The position numbers and the translations under genes are program-made. From an uncultured Ulvibacter sp. (GTDB lineage Bacteria > Bacteroidota > Bacteroidia > Flavobacteriales > Flavobacteriaceae): DNA of 64,000 bases. A model generated the notes under the pieces. That model was given only the letters and a program-made list of their open reading frames with translations. It was not told the origin of the DNA and did not search any database. Positions within the stretch are counted from its first letter, which is position 1, and every line of letters begins with the position of its first letter. Shown here piece by piece: positions 16,235-25,198 of this stretch. The stretch is taken from positions 1-64,000 of the forward strand of contig CAJXZB010000014.1 of assembly GCA_913063405.1 (NCBI GenBank), in the 5' to 3' direction.

Positions 16235-16948
16235 GTGGATAAACCAATTCTTAAATGTGCCATTGTAGATGATTCTACGCTACAGAGACTCTCCATTGTA
16301 AAACTTATTGAAAATCACCCTGCACTTAATTTAGTTGCGGAGTACAATAATGCAATTGAGGCGAAAATGGGATTGGCCACAACCGAAATCGATCTTATCT
16401 TTTTGGATATTGAAATGCCAATTCTTTCTGGTTTCGATCTATTAGATGATCTAACGCACAAGCCACAAATTATTTTTGTTACAGGAAAAACCAAATACGC
16501 ATTTAAAGCCTTTGATTATGACGCTGTTGACTATTTGCGTAAGCCTATTTCAAAAGAACGTTTTTTAAATGCTGTGCATAAGGCAATTACTAATTACAAA
16601 CTTAAAAACGATGAAGGCTTCGATGACGAAGACTTTATTTTCGTGAAGAGTAATCTTAAAAAACGAAAAGTTTTCTTAAATGAGTTGCGCTACATCGAGG
16701 CTCTTGGTGATTATGTGAAACTCGTAACAGAACATGATGCTCTTGTGGTTCTTTCAACTATGAAGGCATTTGAAGCGTTACTGCCACCCGAAAGGTTCCT
16801 TAGAATTCACAAGTCTTATATTGTGAACCTTGATAAAGTGGAGCGTTACAACAGTAAAGTAATTGAGCTTGATAAAGAGCAATTACCTTTAAGCCGTAAC
16901 CGAAAGGCAGATCTTGTAGAAGCGCTTGCTGCGACCATCCGCTCTTAG
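16235..16948 (+). CDS. LytTR-type response regulator
   Basis: 237 aa. An N-terminal receiver domain (about 5-120) has the acidic pair DD at 12-13, phospho-acceptor Asp58 in LDIEMP and Lys in RKPIS. A C-terminal LytTR DNA-binding domain follows (about 135-232: FIFVKSNLKKRKVFLNELRY, ERFLRIHKSYIVNLDKV). The start is GTG at 16235, which puts the receiver at the proper N-terminus. No histidine kinase lies next to it. The 3' end overlaps the convergent priA stop by 4 bases. The trigger and targets are unknown. Confidence 0.92.
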   Translation: MDKPILKCAIVDDSTLQRLSIVKLIENHPALNLVAEYNNAIEAKMGLATTEIDLIFLDIEMPILSGFDLLDDLTHKPQIIFVTGKTKYAFKAFDYDAVDYLRKPISKERFLNAVHKAITNYKLKNDEGFDDEDFIFVKSNLKKRKVFLNELRYIEALGDYVKLVTEHDALVVLSTMKAFEALLPPERFLRIHKSYIVNLDKVERYNSKVIELDKEQLPLSRNRKADLVEALAATIRS

Positions 16949-19395
16949 TAATTATCTACATCAATTGTTAACCGTACCGATGAAAATTCCTTTATGGAGT
17001 TAAAACTTCTGTACACTCCATTGATATAATCTTTTGTTTTTGATAGTGATTGTTGCTTCGGAATTTTAATCAATACATTAGATATATACTGATTTCGAAT
17101 TCTTGAAACTGGCGGCGCCTCAGGCCCTAACACATTTTCTTTCAACCTTAGCGCTAAGGCGTTTGTAAACCATAGAGCCGATCTCTGCATCTTCTGAAGG
17201 TTTCTATCCTTGAAGGTAATCTTTATAGTTCTGTAAAAAGGAGGGTACTTATACTGATAACGTTCTTCCTTTTGTTGCTTATACATTCCGCCAAAATCAT
17301 TTACACTAACCTGCTGCAATATTTGATGAAATGGATTAAATGTCTGAATAAGAACCTTTCCACGTTTTTTAGTACGCCCTGCCCTACCTGCTACTTGTTG
17401 TAACAATTGAAAACTGCGTTCATGGGCACGAAAGTCTGGGAAATTTAGTAAATTATCTGCGTTCATAACACCTACCAAACTTATATTCCTAAAATCTAAT
17501 CCTTTGGCAAGCATTTGTGTCCCCACCAAGATATCTATCTCTTGGTTATCGAGGCGTTCAATGAGTTTTGCATATGCATGCTTCCCTCTTGTGGTATCTT
17601 GATCCATGCGTGCCACACTATAGTCGGGAAACAATGACTTTAACTCTGTTTCAATTTGTTCCGTTCCAAAACCCTTGGTGTCTAGCGTTTCACTTCCACA
17701 TGCCATGCATGATTTGAGCATTGCAGTATGGTACCCACAATAATGACATCGTAATTCATTTTTATATTGGTGATACGTTAGACTTACATCACAATTGGAA
17801 CATTGGGGGGCAATACCACAAGTAGTACACTCTACAACAGGTGAAAAACCCCGTCTATTCTGAAATAAAATGATCTGCTCCTTGGCATCAAGTGCTATTT
17901 TCACTTCTTCCAATAGGCGATCGCTAAAGTGGCCTTTCATTTGTTTTTTGCGATACTTTTCCTTTATATCTACCAATTCAATTTCTGGCATTAACACATT
18001 TCCGAAACGTTTTTTCAATTCAACCACACCGTATTTATCCACCTCACAATTATAATAACTCTCCAATGAAGGTGTTGCCGAACCTAGCAATAACTTGGCT
18101 TTGTGTAAATTTCCTAATACCACCGCGCTGTCTCTACCATGATATCGTGGAGATGGGTTAAATTGTTTAAATGAAGGTTCATGTTCTTCATCAACAATGA
18201 CAAGCCCAAGGCTTGAAAACGGTAAAAATAGCGACGAACGCGCACCTATAATAATTTGGGCTTTTGGTTGATTATCGATTACATTATTCCACACCTCTAT
18301 TCGTTCGTTCACTGAATATTTAGAATGGTAAACAGATATCTTTTCTCCAAAATAGTGCTGCAGCCTTGTGATCAATTGTGTAGTCAATGCAATTTCGGGA
18401 AGCATATACAACACCTGTTTTCCTTTAGAAATAACTTCCTCAATAAGTCTAACATAAATCTCAGTTTTCCCGCTCGACGTAACCCCATGTAGTAAGGTAA
18501 CATCGTGCTTTTTAAAGGATGTTTTAATTTCTGAAAAAGCAACTTCTTGGGCGTCATTTAACTTTTTGATTTGCGCTTCTCCTTCTCCAGTGAATTCTAC
18601 TCGATCTTTCTGAATGTAATACTCCTCAAGAATACCTTTATCTATCAAAGTTCTTAAAACAGTTGCAGAAGTTTCACTTTTTTTCTGAAGCGAAATAGAA
18701 TCCACAGGTTGCTTCTCCTGAGCGGTAAGCATAAAGAGAGTCATTAAAACGGAACGTTGTTTAGGCGCTCTGGTAAGACTATCTAACAATGCTCTTAAGC
18801 TTTCTTCTGAAGTATAGGCTGGAACCAATTTTATATAGCGCTTAAGCTTAGGCGTATATTGCTCATAGATTTCTTCCTGCACAGAAATCACATTTTTTTC
18901 TAACAATTGAGAAATCACTTTTACCACATTTTTTCGATCGAGAATTGAACGAATATCATTAACATGAAGAGAGGACTGGTGAAGAAGTGCTTCATAAACC
19001 AAAAACTCATCATCGTTAAAACCAGATTCTCCAGCAACAACATTAGGCGACAAACTCACAATGGTCTCACTCTCCAGTAGAAAAGCGCTTGGAAGTGCAG
19101 CCCGTATAACCTCTCCTAAAGTGCACATATAGTACTTAGACATCCATTCCCAGTGCTTTATCTGAGTACTTGTTATTATTGGGGTTTCATCTAGGATTTG
19201 ATCTATTTCTTTGGTTTCGTATGTAGGTGGACGATCTTTGTAAACAACATATACAATTCCAGTGTAGATTTTAGATTTTCCAAATGGCACAGCAACCCGC
19301 ATACCTTGTTTTAAAAAAGCAGCTTCGTCTTTATTTACATTATAAGTAAACGACTGTTTTAATGGTATTGGAAGGATAACGTCTATGAAGTACAA
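16945..19395 (-). CDS. priA: Primosomal protein N' (replication restart helicase PriA)
   Basis: 816 aa, a 3'-5' DNA helicase that reloads the replisome at stalled forks. The order is normal. The N-terminal 3'-DNA-binding domain comes first (VILPIPLKQSFTYNV, GMRVAVPFGKSKIYTGIV). Walker A GVTSSGKTEIY (about 305), DEEHEPSFKQ and GSATPS follow. Next are the zinc-binding cysteines inserted in the helicase (CTTC, CSNC, CHYC, CMAC), and then helicase motifs LVGTQMLAKGLDF and QVAGRAGR. Length is usual for Bacteroidota. It is convergent with the response regulator. Confidence 0.97.
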   Translation of the reverse strand: MYFIDVILPIPLKQSFTYNVNKDEAAFLKQGMRVAVPFGKSKIYTGIVYVVYKDRPPTYETKEIDQILDETPIITSTQIKHWEWMSKYYMCTLGEVIRAALPSAFLLESETIVSLSPNVVAGESGFNDDEFLVYEALLHQSSLHVNDIRSILDRKNVVKVISQLLEKNVISVQEEIYEQYTPKLKRYIKLVPAYTSEESLRALLDSLTRAPKQRSVLMTLFMLTAQEKQPVDSISLQKKSETSATVLRTLIDKGILEEYYIQKDRVEFTGEGEAQIKKLNDAQEVAFSEIKTSFKKHDVTLLHGVTSSGKTEIYVRLIEEVISKGKQVLYMLPEIALTTQLITRLQHYFGEKISVYHSKYSVNERIEVWNNVIDNQPKAQIIIGARSSLFLPFSSLGLVIVDEEHEPSFKQFNPSPRYHGRDSAVVLGNLHKAKLLLGSATPSLESYYNCEVDKYGVVELKKRFGNVLMPEIELVDIKEKYRKKQMKGHFSDRLLEEVKIALDAKEQIILFQNRRGFSPVVECTTCGIAPQCSNCDVSLTYHQYKNELRCHYCGYHTAMLKSCMACGSETLDTKGFGTEQIETELKSLFPDYSVARMDQDTTRGKHAYAKLIERLDNQEIDILVGTQMLAKGLDFRNISLVGVMNADNLLNFPDFRAHERSFQLLQQVAGRAGRTKKRGKVLIQTFNPFHQILQQVSVNDFGGMYKQQKEERYQYKYPPFYRTIKITFKDRNLQKMQRSALWFTNALALRLKENVLGPEAPPVSRIRNQYISNVLIKIPKQQSLSKTKDYINGVYRSFNSIKEFSSVRLTIDVDNY

Positions 19396-19450
19396 AGTGC
19401 CGATTCGTTGATTGAGATGCTCTATTTTCCTAGATTCTTAATTTTTCTTC

Positions 19451-19478
19451 AAAAAAAAAGCTGTCCAAACGGACAGCC
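19451..19478 (-). terminator. Rho-independent terminator after the chalcone-isomerase-like gene
   Basis: Minus strand: GCTGTCC, loop, GGACAGC, then an uninterrupted run of nine T. It lies about 27 bases after the stop of the gene at 19505. Confidence 0.88.
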
Positions 19479-19504
19479 TAAAGATAGTATTTAAATACTT
19501 TTAA

Positions 19505-20068
19505 CTATTTACCGAGCATTGCTTTTTTAAGTTTGTTATCGGCAGGGTCATTTCCTAACCAGATTCCGAAGAGCGCTTTCTTAAAAGCCATTCCTGAAAT
19601 GGTTCCTTTCTCTTTACCATTTTTGTAAACAATGGCTCCTGTTCCACTCTGATACGTAATGTCGAATATATCATTTTCAACAATTTCATCGCTAAAGAAA
19701 CTAATAAATTTTTTAATTTCCGTAGCTAAAGGAGTTGTATTTCCACCGGTAGACGCATCAAATCCTTCCAACACAGCTTCGCTCATTGCTTCACTAGATA
19801 CAAATCCAGAGGTAATAACAAGCTTAATAGCCATGGTCTCATCTGCAGCAATTATACTCTTTGCATCCTTAGATTTTTTAGCGAGATATAATCCTCCAGA
19901 GTACAACTTCAATACCATTGCTTTCTTACGAATTCCGGCACCATTTAATTGAAGATCAGTATTTCCAAAATTAACTGTATTTGGTAGAGTCACACTTCCA
20001 ACTTCCGTTTGAGCAACAGCCATATTTATTGTTACCATTGAAATGACAAGTACTAATAGATTTTTCAT
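19505..20068 (-). CDS. Secreted chalcone isomerase-like (Chalcone_3) protein
   Basis: 187 aa with a signal peptide ending in NMAVAQ (about residue 20). The mature part matches the bacterial chalcone-isomerase-like fold: VTLPNTVNFGNTDLQLNGAG, then RKKAMVLKLYSGGLYL and a C-terminal KALFGIWLGNDPADNKLKKA. These proteins share the fold of plant chalcone isomerase but not its chemistry, and are probably fatty-acid or hydrophobe binders in the periplasm. Single gene with its own terminator. Confidence 0.85.
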   Translation of the reverse strand: MKNLLVLVISMVTINMAVAQTEVGSVTLPNTVNFGNTDLQLNGAGIRKKAMVLKLYSGGLYLAKKSKDAKSIIAADETMAIKLVITSGFVSSEAMSEAVLEGFDASTGGNTTPLATEIKKFISFFSDEIVENDIFDITYQSGTGAIVYKNGKEKGTISGMAFKKALFGIWLGNDPADNKLKKAMLGK

Positions 20069-20101
20069 TTGTTATTCTTTACGTTAAAATTAGTTATAGT
20101 T

Positions 20102-21022
20102 TTAAAATTTATCTTTTAATCGTTGTAGGGAAATATTTAATTCGAAGCCCAACAACAATAGGTTTGAGTTAATCCAAATATATAACATCATGATTAAAAG
20201 TGCACCAATGGAACCATATAACTCATTGTACTTTGAAAAGTTATCAATGTATATACCAAATAAATAGGTGGTTAGTAAAAACAACAAAGTTGTTACCAAT
20301 GCCCCAATTGAAAAGAACTTTGACTCTCTTCCTTCCACAGTGCCAAAATAATAGAGAATCGCTATTACCACATAAACCATAATGACAAAGACCGCTAGCT
20401 GTAAAGCCGAAATCCAAAAAAGATCATTCTGTATAAGGTGGTTCCCTTTCAAACTATGAATCGCATACTCACCATATAGTATCACTCCAACCGTAATTAG
20501 CAACAACAATGCCAAAACAATCGATACGGCAAATGCTACAAAATACTGTTTAAAAAAGGATCTGTTTAAGATAATATGCACAGAGTACTCAAAAGCACTA
20601 AAAATGGCATTTACACCATTCGCTGCTAAGAACAAGGATAAAATAATCACAAAAGACAGCAAACCTCCACCTCTTGGATTTACCGCAATATCCGCAATGG
20701 TGGGATAAAAGAAATCGGCAGTTTGAGGTGGTAATAATTCTTCTATGAAAATCAAAAAACGTGTCTGAAAACCTTCTATCGGAATATAAGGAATCAGGTT
20801 CATGATGAACAGAATAAAAGGAAATAGGGCCACAAAAAAACTATAAGCCACGGAACTAGCCCTTGAAGAAAAAGTACCCTTAATTATTCCAGTAATATAA
20901 ATTTCGTGAAAATCGTATAAAGAAAGCCCTCCAAAACCAGGCAAAATAATTAGTTTATGTAGTTTAACTAAAGTCCGAACTATTGGTATCTTGTTGAGCT
21001 TTTCTTCAATCTCCGCACTCAT
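20102..21022 (-). CDS. YihY/BrkB family inner-membrane protein
   Basis: 306 aa with about six transmembrane helices, the layout of the YihY/virulence factor BrkB family (formerly annotated ribonuclease BN). Family landmarks include SSRASSVAYSFFVALFPFIL in the first helix and the C-terminal GSIGALLIMMLYIWINSNLL. Transport function is presumed but not known. The start overlaps nothing; nadC stops 1 base upstream, so the two genes are probably co-transcribed. Confidence 0.9.
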   Translation of the reverse strand: MSAEIEEKLNKIPIVRTLVKLHKLIILPGFGGLSLYDFHEIYITGIIKGTFSSRASSVAYSFFVALFPFILFIMNLIPYIPIEGFQTRFLIFIEELLPPQTADFFYPTIADIAVNPRGGGLLSFVIILSLFLAANGVNAIFSAFEYSVHIILNRSFFKQYFVAFAVSIVLALLLLITVGVILYGEYAIHSLKGNHLIQNDLFWISALQLAVFVIMVYVVIAILYYFGTVEGRESKFFSIGALVTTLLFLLTTYLFGIYIDNFSKYNELYGSIGALLIMMLYIWINSNLLLLGFELNISLQRLKDKF

Positions 21023-21880
21023 TTAAACTGCTTTTAGACTTAAATCCAAATTATACACAGAATGAGTTAGTGTACCACTAGAAATATAGTTTACACCGCA
21101 CTCAGCATACTTTCCGGCTGTTTCAAGGGTTATTCCACCACTAGATTCTGTAAGACATTTATCTCCAATAAGTTCAACCGCCTTTCGTGTATCTTCATAA
21201 TTAAAGTTGTCAATTAGAATACGATACACACCTTCTATGCTCAGGATTTCTTTAATTTCTGCAAGATCTCTTGCCTCTACAATAATTTTTAGACCTAGGC
21301 TATTATCCCTTAAATATTGTTTTGTTGTTTCAATTGCCTTGGTAATTCCTCCGCAAAAATCAATATGATTGTCCTTAAGCATAATCATATCGTACAATGC
21401 AAAGCGGTGGTTCTCTCCTCCTCCTATTTTTACGGCCCATTTTTCTAGCGCCCGAATTCCAGGGGTTGTTTTTCGTGTGTCCAGAATCTTTGTTCCCGTT
21501 CCATCAAGCAACTTCGCATAGGCGTTGGTCTTAGTAGCAATTGCACTCATTCGTTGCATTGCATTGAGTACAAGGCGTTCCGACTTCAAAATAGATTGGG
21601 AAAGACCGGAAACATAAAAACATACATCACCATAGTTTACCTCGCTCCCATCTTTAATTCTCACATCCAATTCCAAACCCGGATCTACAAAATTAAAGAC
21701 CTGTTGAGCGAAATCAACTCCAGCAATAATACCTTCATCTTTAACAAGGAGTTTGGCGGTACCATTTGCGTCTTCTGGAATACAAGCAAGCGAGCTATGA
21801 TCACCGTCTCCCACATCTTCACGAATGGCATTGGCGATAATAAGATCAATCTCCTTATTAAATTGCTTTTCTGAAATCAT
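21023..21880 (-). CDS. nadC: Nicotinate-nucleotide pyrophosphorylase (carboxylating)
   Basis: 285 aa, quinolinate phosphoribosyltransferase: makes nicotinate mononucleotide, CO2 and PPi from quinolinate and PRPP in de novo NAD synthesis. Typical motifs are EDVGDGDHSS near residue 17, RLVLNAMQRMSAIAT, LDTRKTTPGIRALEKWAV and GGGENHRFALYDMIMLKDNH, then SSGGITLE near the C-terminus. Length is normal. No nadA or nadB is adjacent. Confidence 0.96.
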   Translation of the reverse strand: MISEKQFNKEIDLIIANAIREDVGDGDHSSLACIPEDANGTAKLLVKDEGIIAGVDFAQQVFNFVDPGLELDVRIKDGSEVNYGDVCFYVSGLSQSILKSERLVLNAMQRMSAIATKTNAYAKLLDGTGTKILDTRKTTPGIRALEKWAVKIGGGENHRFALYDMIMLKDNHIDFCGGITKAIETTKQYLRDNSLGLKIIVEARDLAEIKEILSIEGVYRILIDNFNYEDTRKAVELIGDKCLTESSGGITLETAGKYAECGVNYISSGTLTHSVYNLDLSLKAV

Positions 21881-21960
21881 GATAATTAAATTTTAGCTAA
21901 AATACTAAAAGTAGCCCGAAAGAAGAAGAAGCTTGAGGGAAGAAGTACCAAGGAACTTTG

Positions 21961-21968
21961 TATTTTTG
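21961..21968 (+). promoter_or_regulatory. -7 box of the rlmH promoter
   Basis: TATTTTTG fits TAnnTTTG and lies 16 bases before the ATG at 21984. A TTG at 21933 is 25 bases upstream, slightly far. Its position argues against starting rlmH at the earlier in-frame ATG at 21933. Confidence 0.45.
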
Positions 21969-21983
21969 ATTCAAATACATCTC

Positions 21984-22457
21984 ATGAAAATCACTTTATT
22001 GGCTATTGGCAAAACTGATAACAAAAACCTTCAAAGCTTAACGGAGCTATACACAAAAAGGCTTAAGCACTATGTTACCTTTTCGTTCGAGATGATTCCA
22101 GATATTAAGAATGTCAAAAATATTTCGGAAACGCTCCAGAAACAAACTGAAGGAACGGAAATACTCAAACGTATCTCGACAGCCGATACGATTATACTCT
22201 TAGACGAAAAGGGAAAGTCATATAGTTCGGAAGATTTTTCGGAATTCCTTCAGAAAAAAATGAATAGTGGATTGAAAAATCTAGTCTTTATTATTGGTGG
22301 TCCCTATGGGTTTTCAGAGGAAATCTACAAAAGGGCGGATGGAAAAATATCACTTTCTTCTATGACTTTTTCTCATCAAATGGTACGATTGTTCTTTATC
22401 GAACAGTTGTATAGAGGATTTACAATTCTGCGAAACGAGCCGTATCACCATAGATAA
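21984..22457 (+). CDS. rlmH: 23S rRNA (pseudouridine(1915)-N3)-methyltransferase
   Basis: 157 aa, the exact usual RlmH length when begun at ATG 21984 (an open frame extends 17 codons upstream but runs through the promoter box). SPOUT-fold methyltransferase acting on the 70S ribosome at pseudouridine 1915. Landmarks: MKITLLAIGKT, then TIILLDEKGKSYSSEDFSEF, the SAM-loop FIIGGPYGFS, and the C-terminal MTFSHQMVRLFFIEQLYRGF with ILRNEPYHH. Confident. Confidence 0.96.
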   Translation: MKITLLAIGKTDNKNLQSLTELYTKRLKHYVTFSFEMIPDIKNVKNISETLQKQTEGTEILKRISTADTIILLDEKGKSYSSEDFSEFLQKKMNSGLKNLVFIIGGPYGFSEEIYKRADGKISLSSMTFSHQMVRLFFIEQLYRGFTILRNEPYHHR

Positions 22458-22464
22458 AAGAATC

Positions 22465-22947
22465 CTATCGTCTTATCTTTTTGTAATTTGACTTCCTAGC
22501 AAATAAGAATTTAAAACTATTAGACTTGTCAAAATTAGGAGGATAGGTAACTTCAGCAATAAAACCACCATGCCTAAAGACTTTAATAATATTACCGCTG
22601 ACAGTCTTGGAGGGTTTTAACTTAAACTTCAATGTATCCAATTGACTCATATAAGAATCATATACCTGCTTGTTTCTAAATGAAATATCTAGGGCATTCG
22701 CCAAATCATCTTGTGAATAATAATAGGTTATAAAATATTGACCAACATCTCCTTTTTTAAATTTAGGGCGATCGTAAACAAGTTTGGCATTACCAAATGT
22801 TTCTTCGGTTTCATCCACTCCTTGAAAAAAGCACCAATTATTCGAAGTAATATCTTGCTCAACTTCTCCCAAGCTCTTTTTACTTAAATTGAGTAATTGC
22901 CTAACTGTTAAATTTTGGCCAACGGCCATACTAGTCAAAAATGCCAT
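22465..22947 (-). CDS. Hypothetical secreted protein whose signal peptide is broken by an in-frame TGA
   Basis: The mature part is about 150 aa (NLTVRQLLNLSKKSLGEVEQ, then YFITYYYSQDDLANALDISF) of a family I do not recognise. From ATG 22947 the protein begins MAFLTSMAVGQ, the second half of a signal peptide. The missing first half, MKKIVLL, is encoded in frame from ATG 22974 but is cut off by TGA at 22951-22953, followed by one Gly codon. So the original gene ran 22465-22974. The downstream start lacks the lysines needed for export. Either a recent nonsense mutation or a base-call error. Confidence 0.6.
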   Translation of the reverse strand: MAFLTSMAVGQNLTVRQLLNLSKKSLGEVEQDITSNNWCFFQGVDETEETFGNAKLVYDRPKFKKGDVGQYFITYYYSQDDLANALDISFRNKQVYDSYMSQLDTLKFKLKPSKTVSGNIIKVFRHGGFIAEVTYPPNFDKSNSFKFLFARKSNYKKIRR

Positions 22948-23050
22948 CCCTCACAACAGTACTATTTTTTTCATAATTAAAATTTTAATTCTTTTAAGGG
23001 GATGTTAGTTTATGAATTCAATAAACAATATTAAGAAAAATAAACAAAAT

Positions 23051-23359
23051 TCACTCCATCCATAGACGATCAATAAAATCTGTCAACATATGTAATAACA
23101 AACCAACAGCTAAAATTCTCGTCTTTCCGTAGAAGGCTAAAACAATAAATGTGCCAATCGCGAAATACGAATGTAACGGGTGATATCCAATACTGCAACG
23201 GGAGGCCGAAAAAATGGGCTTAGCCAGCAAATGGTCTAAATCTACAAGCATTGTCGCAGTCATTATCAATAAAGCCTTTTTCCAGTTTTTCTAAAAAAAC
23301 CAAGCCATGAACACAGGAAGTAAAAAATGTAGGCCGTAATGAGTTAACGTTTGAAGCAT
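23051..23359 (-). pseudogene. DUF6122 family membrane protein with in-frame TAG
   Basis: The full-length frame starts at ATG 23359 (MLQTLTHYGLHFLLPVFMAW) and hits TAG at 23291-23293. It then continues in the same frame as KNWKKALLIMTATMLVDLDH and CSIGYHPLHSYFAIGTFI to the stop at 23051. Everything matches the small DUF6122 membrane family, with the stop at a residue that is normally Arg or similar. An ATG at 23269 could give a 72-aa C-terminal piece lacking the first helix. This is the second adjacent gene with a nonsense codon. Confidence 0.72.
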
Positions 23360-23375
23360 ATCCGAAAAACTCTTC

Positions 23376-24236
23376 TTATCGTTTTTTTAAGACTAGCATA
23401 TCTTGATATTCAAGTTCGCCGTCTTCTTTAACCATATCTTTCCAAAAGCCATCGATAAGAGACACTTTTTCCAATTGAGTTTTAGCAATCATTTCGTCGA
23501 GTTTGGATTCGCTAATGGCAATGTTCGCTGATTTCACCTTATCACTCATTAAGCGATATCCATCTTTTTTTACTGAAAAACTGAACCCTTCTTTAGTTGA
23601 AATAAAGCCCTCATTTTCATCATCATAAACAAACACAGTAGAAAGGCATCTGCCTCCTGGCTTCAGTACTCGCTCTATTTCTTTGAAATAATTTTCAATC
23701 TCATTAGGCATCATATGTGTAAACACCGAAAATAAAAACACCTTATCAAATGTATTATTTTCGTAGATAAATCTATAGTTATCTGCCTTGATATTTGATT
23801 TATTATACAGATCATTATCTAACGATACGTAGGTGAAATTGAAGTTTGGAAAGTCCTTTTTAATCTTAGAGTTACACCATTTTACGCCTTCCTCAACTGC
23901 ATCAAATCCTTCATACCCACCACCACCATTTAGAAAATGAGTTAGCGCAATTGCTGTTCTTCCTACACCACTGCCAATATCTAACACCTTATCTTCGGGT
24001 TGTAACGCAATAAACTTTTTAAGTAAGTCTAGCTGAAATTCTCCTTGTTTCAGATATTCCTCTGCATTTGCGGATGATCCTGTATAGATATAACCTCTAG
24101 GAGCCACGTATTTATGTCGCTTTCCAGTAAGCTTATCTTTAAAGTCTGATGGAAAAAAATAAAGTCTACGTATTAAAAAACGTTGATTTGCCGAGAGGCT
24201 GTACCATAGTTTTCTGAGGGTGTTTGTCTTTTTCAT
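23376..24236 (-). CDS. Class I SAM-dependent methyltransferase
   Basis: 286 aa. SAM-binding motif I is DKVLDIGSGVGRTAIAL (about 98-114), followed by an acidic residue at the end of the next strand (GFDAV). The post-motif region FDKVFLFSVFTHMMPNEIEN and LKPGGRCLSTVFVYDDEN follow family order. The N-terminal 80 residues are basic and may contact substrate. The target (sugar, lipid or small molecule) cannot be told. Single gene between the DUF6122 remnant and a CarboxypepD_reg-like gene. Confidence 0.85.
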   Translation of the reverse strand: MKKTNTLRKLWYSLSANQRFLIRRLYFFPSDFKDKLTGKRHKYVAPRGYIYTGSSANAEEYLKQGEFQLDLLKKFIALQPEDKVLDIGSGVGRTAIALTHFLNGGGGYEGFDAVEEGVKWCNSKIKKDFPNFNFTYVSLDNDLYNKSNIKADNYRFIYENNTFDKVFLFSVFTHMMPNEIENYFKEIERVLKPGGRCLSTVFVYDDENEGFISTKEGFSFSVKKDGYRLMSDKVKSANIAISESKLDEMIAKTQLEKVSLIDGFWKDMVKEDGELEYQDMLVLKKR

Positions 24237-24353
24237 AATCTGGGTTGCCAGTTTTCAAAAAAGCCTTGATCAAACGAAATTGATTGGCAGTTTTTGCTTA
24301 CAAAGCGAAGATAAAATAATTTTGAAAGACAGGTAGAAAATAATGAAGAGAGA

Positions 24354-25127
24354 TTAATTTCTATCTCTATTCAACACCTTGTACTCTTCGTAGCACTCAC
24401 TTATAGCGTCCAAAATCTGTAGATCGTTAGCAGTGCGAATGAAATCTGAGGAGTAACTACATTTATTAAGTATTTCATCGATATCTACCCGTTCCAATTG
24501 CAAGACCGCCATAAGAGTTTCCCTGTCAAACTTGCTCTGTAATAAGTTTCTAATGTTATCATCTTCTTTCATTTGTCTTAATTTCCGCATCTGTTTGGGT
24601 CGCTTTCCGAAGACATTATAAAGGAAATCTGCTGGGTTAAATACAGCATTCAATACTTTGTTAACCGCCCCGGGTTGCGAACTTCCTCCTTCATAACCAG
24701 ACCCCAAACCAGCAATACGGTATCTATAGTTATCATAAATAGGAATAATCCGTGCATCCACCTCAACATAACCTGTTAGTTGTACAGGCCTAACTACCAC
24801 TTCCTCTAGAGCAATACCCAGTTCCGTCATTTTTACCTTTATCTCACCAAATTTCAACCAGTCATTAGTTACTCTTACACGAATGGATTTAAAACCTAAA
24901 TATGAAAAATAGAGTGTATCATTTACGGTTGCTCGAATAGCAAAATCTCCTTCACGAGTTGAAGTGGTTCCCTTAACATTGTTAAGATTTACAATATTCA
25001 CATTCTCCAGTGGAGCGTCATCCGCGTCGTTTAACACTTTACCGTTGATCACAACATTCTGCTGTGCCCAAGAAAAGCCTGCTATAAGAAAAAATATAAA
25101 AAGTAAGGCGAGTTTTTTCATATCCAT
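24354..25127 (-). CDS. Secreted protein with carboxypeptidase-regulatory-like domain
   Basis: 257 aa. A signal peptide ending in FSWAQ is followed by a CarboxypepD_reg-like domain, about residues 24-110: VVINGKVLNDADDAPLENVN, TTSTREGDFAIRATVNDTLY, FSYLGFKSIRVRV. This is the domain found at the N-terminus of TonB-dependent receptors, but no barrel follows. The remaining 145 residues are helical and basic (GKRPKQMRKLRQMKEDDNIR). Probably a periplasmic or outer-membrane-associated protein of unknown function, common in Flavobacteriia. Confidence 0.82.
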   Translation of the reverse strand: MDMKKLALLFIFFLIAGFSWAQQNVVINGKVLNDADDAPLENVNIVNLNNVKGTTSTREGDFAIRATVNDTLYFSYLGFKSIRVRVTNDWLKFGEIKVKMTELGIALEEVVVRPVQLTGYVEVDARIIPIYDNYRYRIAGLGSGYEGGSSQPGAVNKVLNAVFNPADFLYNVFGKRPKQMRKLRQMKEDDNIRNLLQSKFDRETLMAVLQLERVDIDEILNKCSYSSDFIRTANDLQILDAISECYEEYKVLNRDRN

Positions 25128-25198
25128 AACTATTTGGTCTACAATTATAGACCATAATTTCGTGCCAAAGTTTATTTGACACGAAATTTAATAAAACT

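Noticed and set aside
21933-21983. Upstream ATG of rlmH
   Set aside because: It would add 17 residues not present in the family, and the added codons cover a promoter -7 box. ATG 21984 gives the standard 157 aa.
22951-23293. Stop-codon recoding in the two interrupted genes
   Set aside because: One stop is TGA and the other TAG, both are used as ordinary stops elsewhere, and no selenocysteine-type element or conserved residue suggests read-through.
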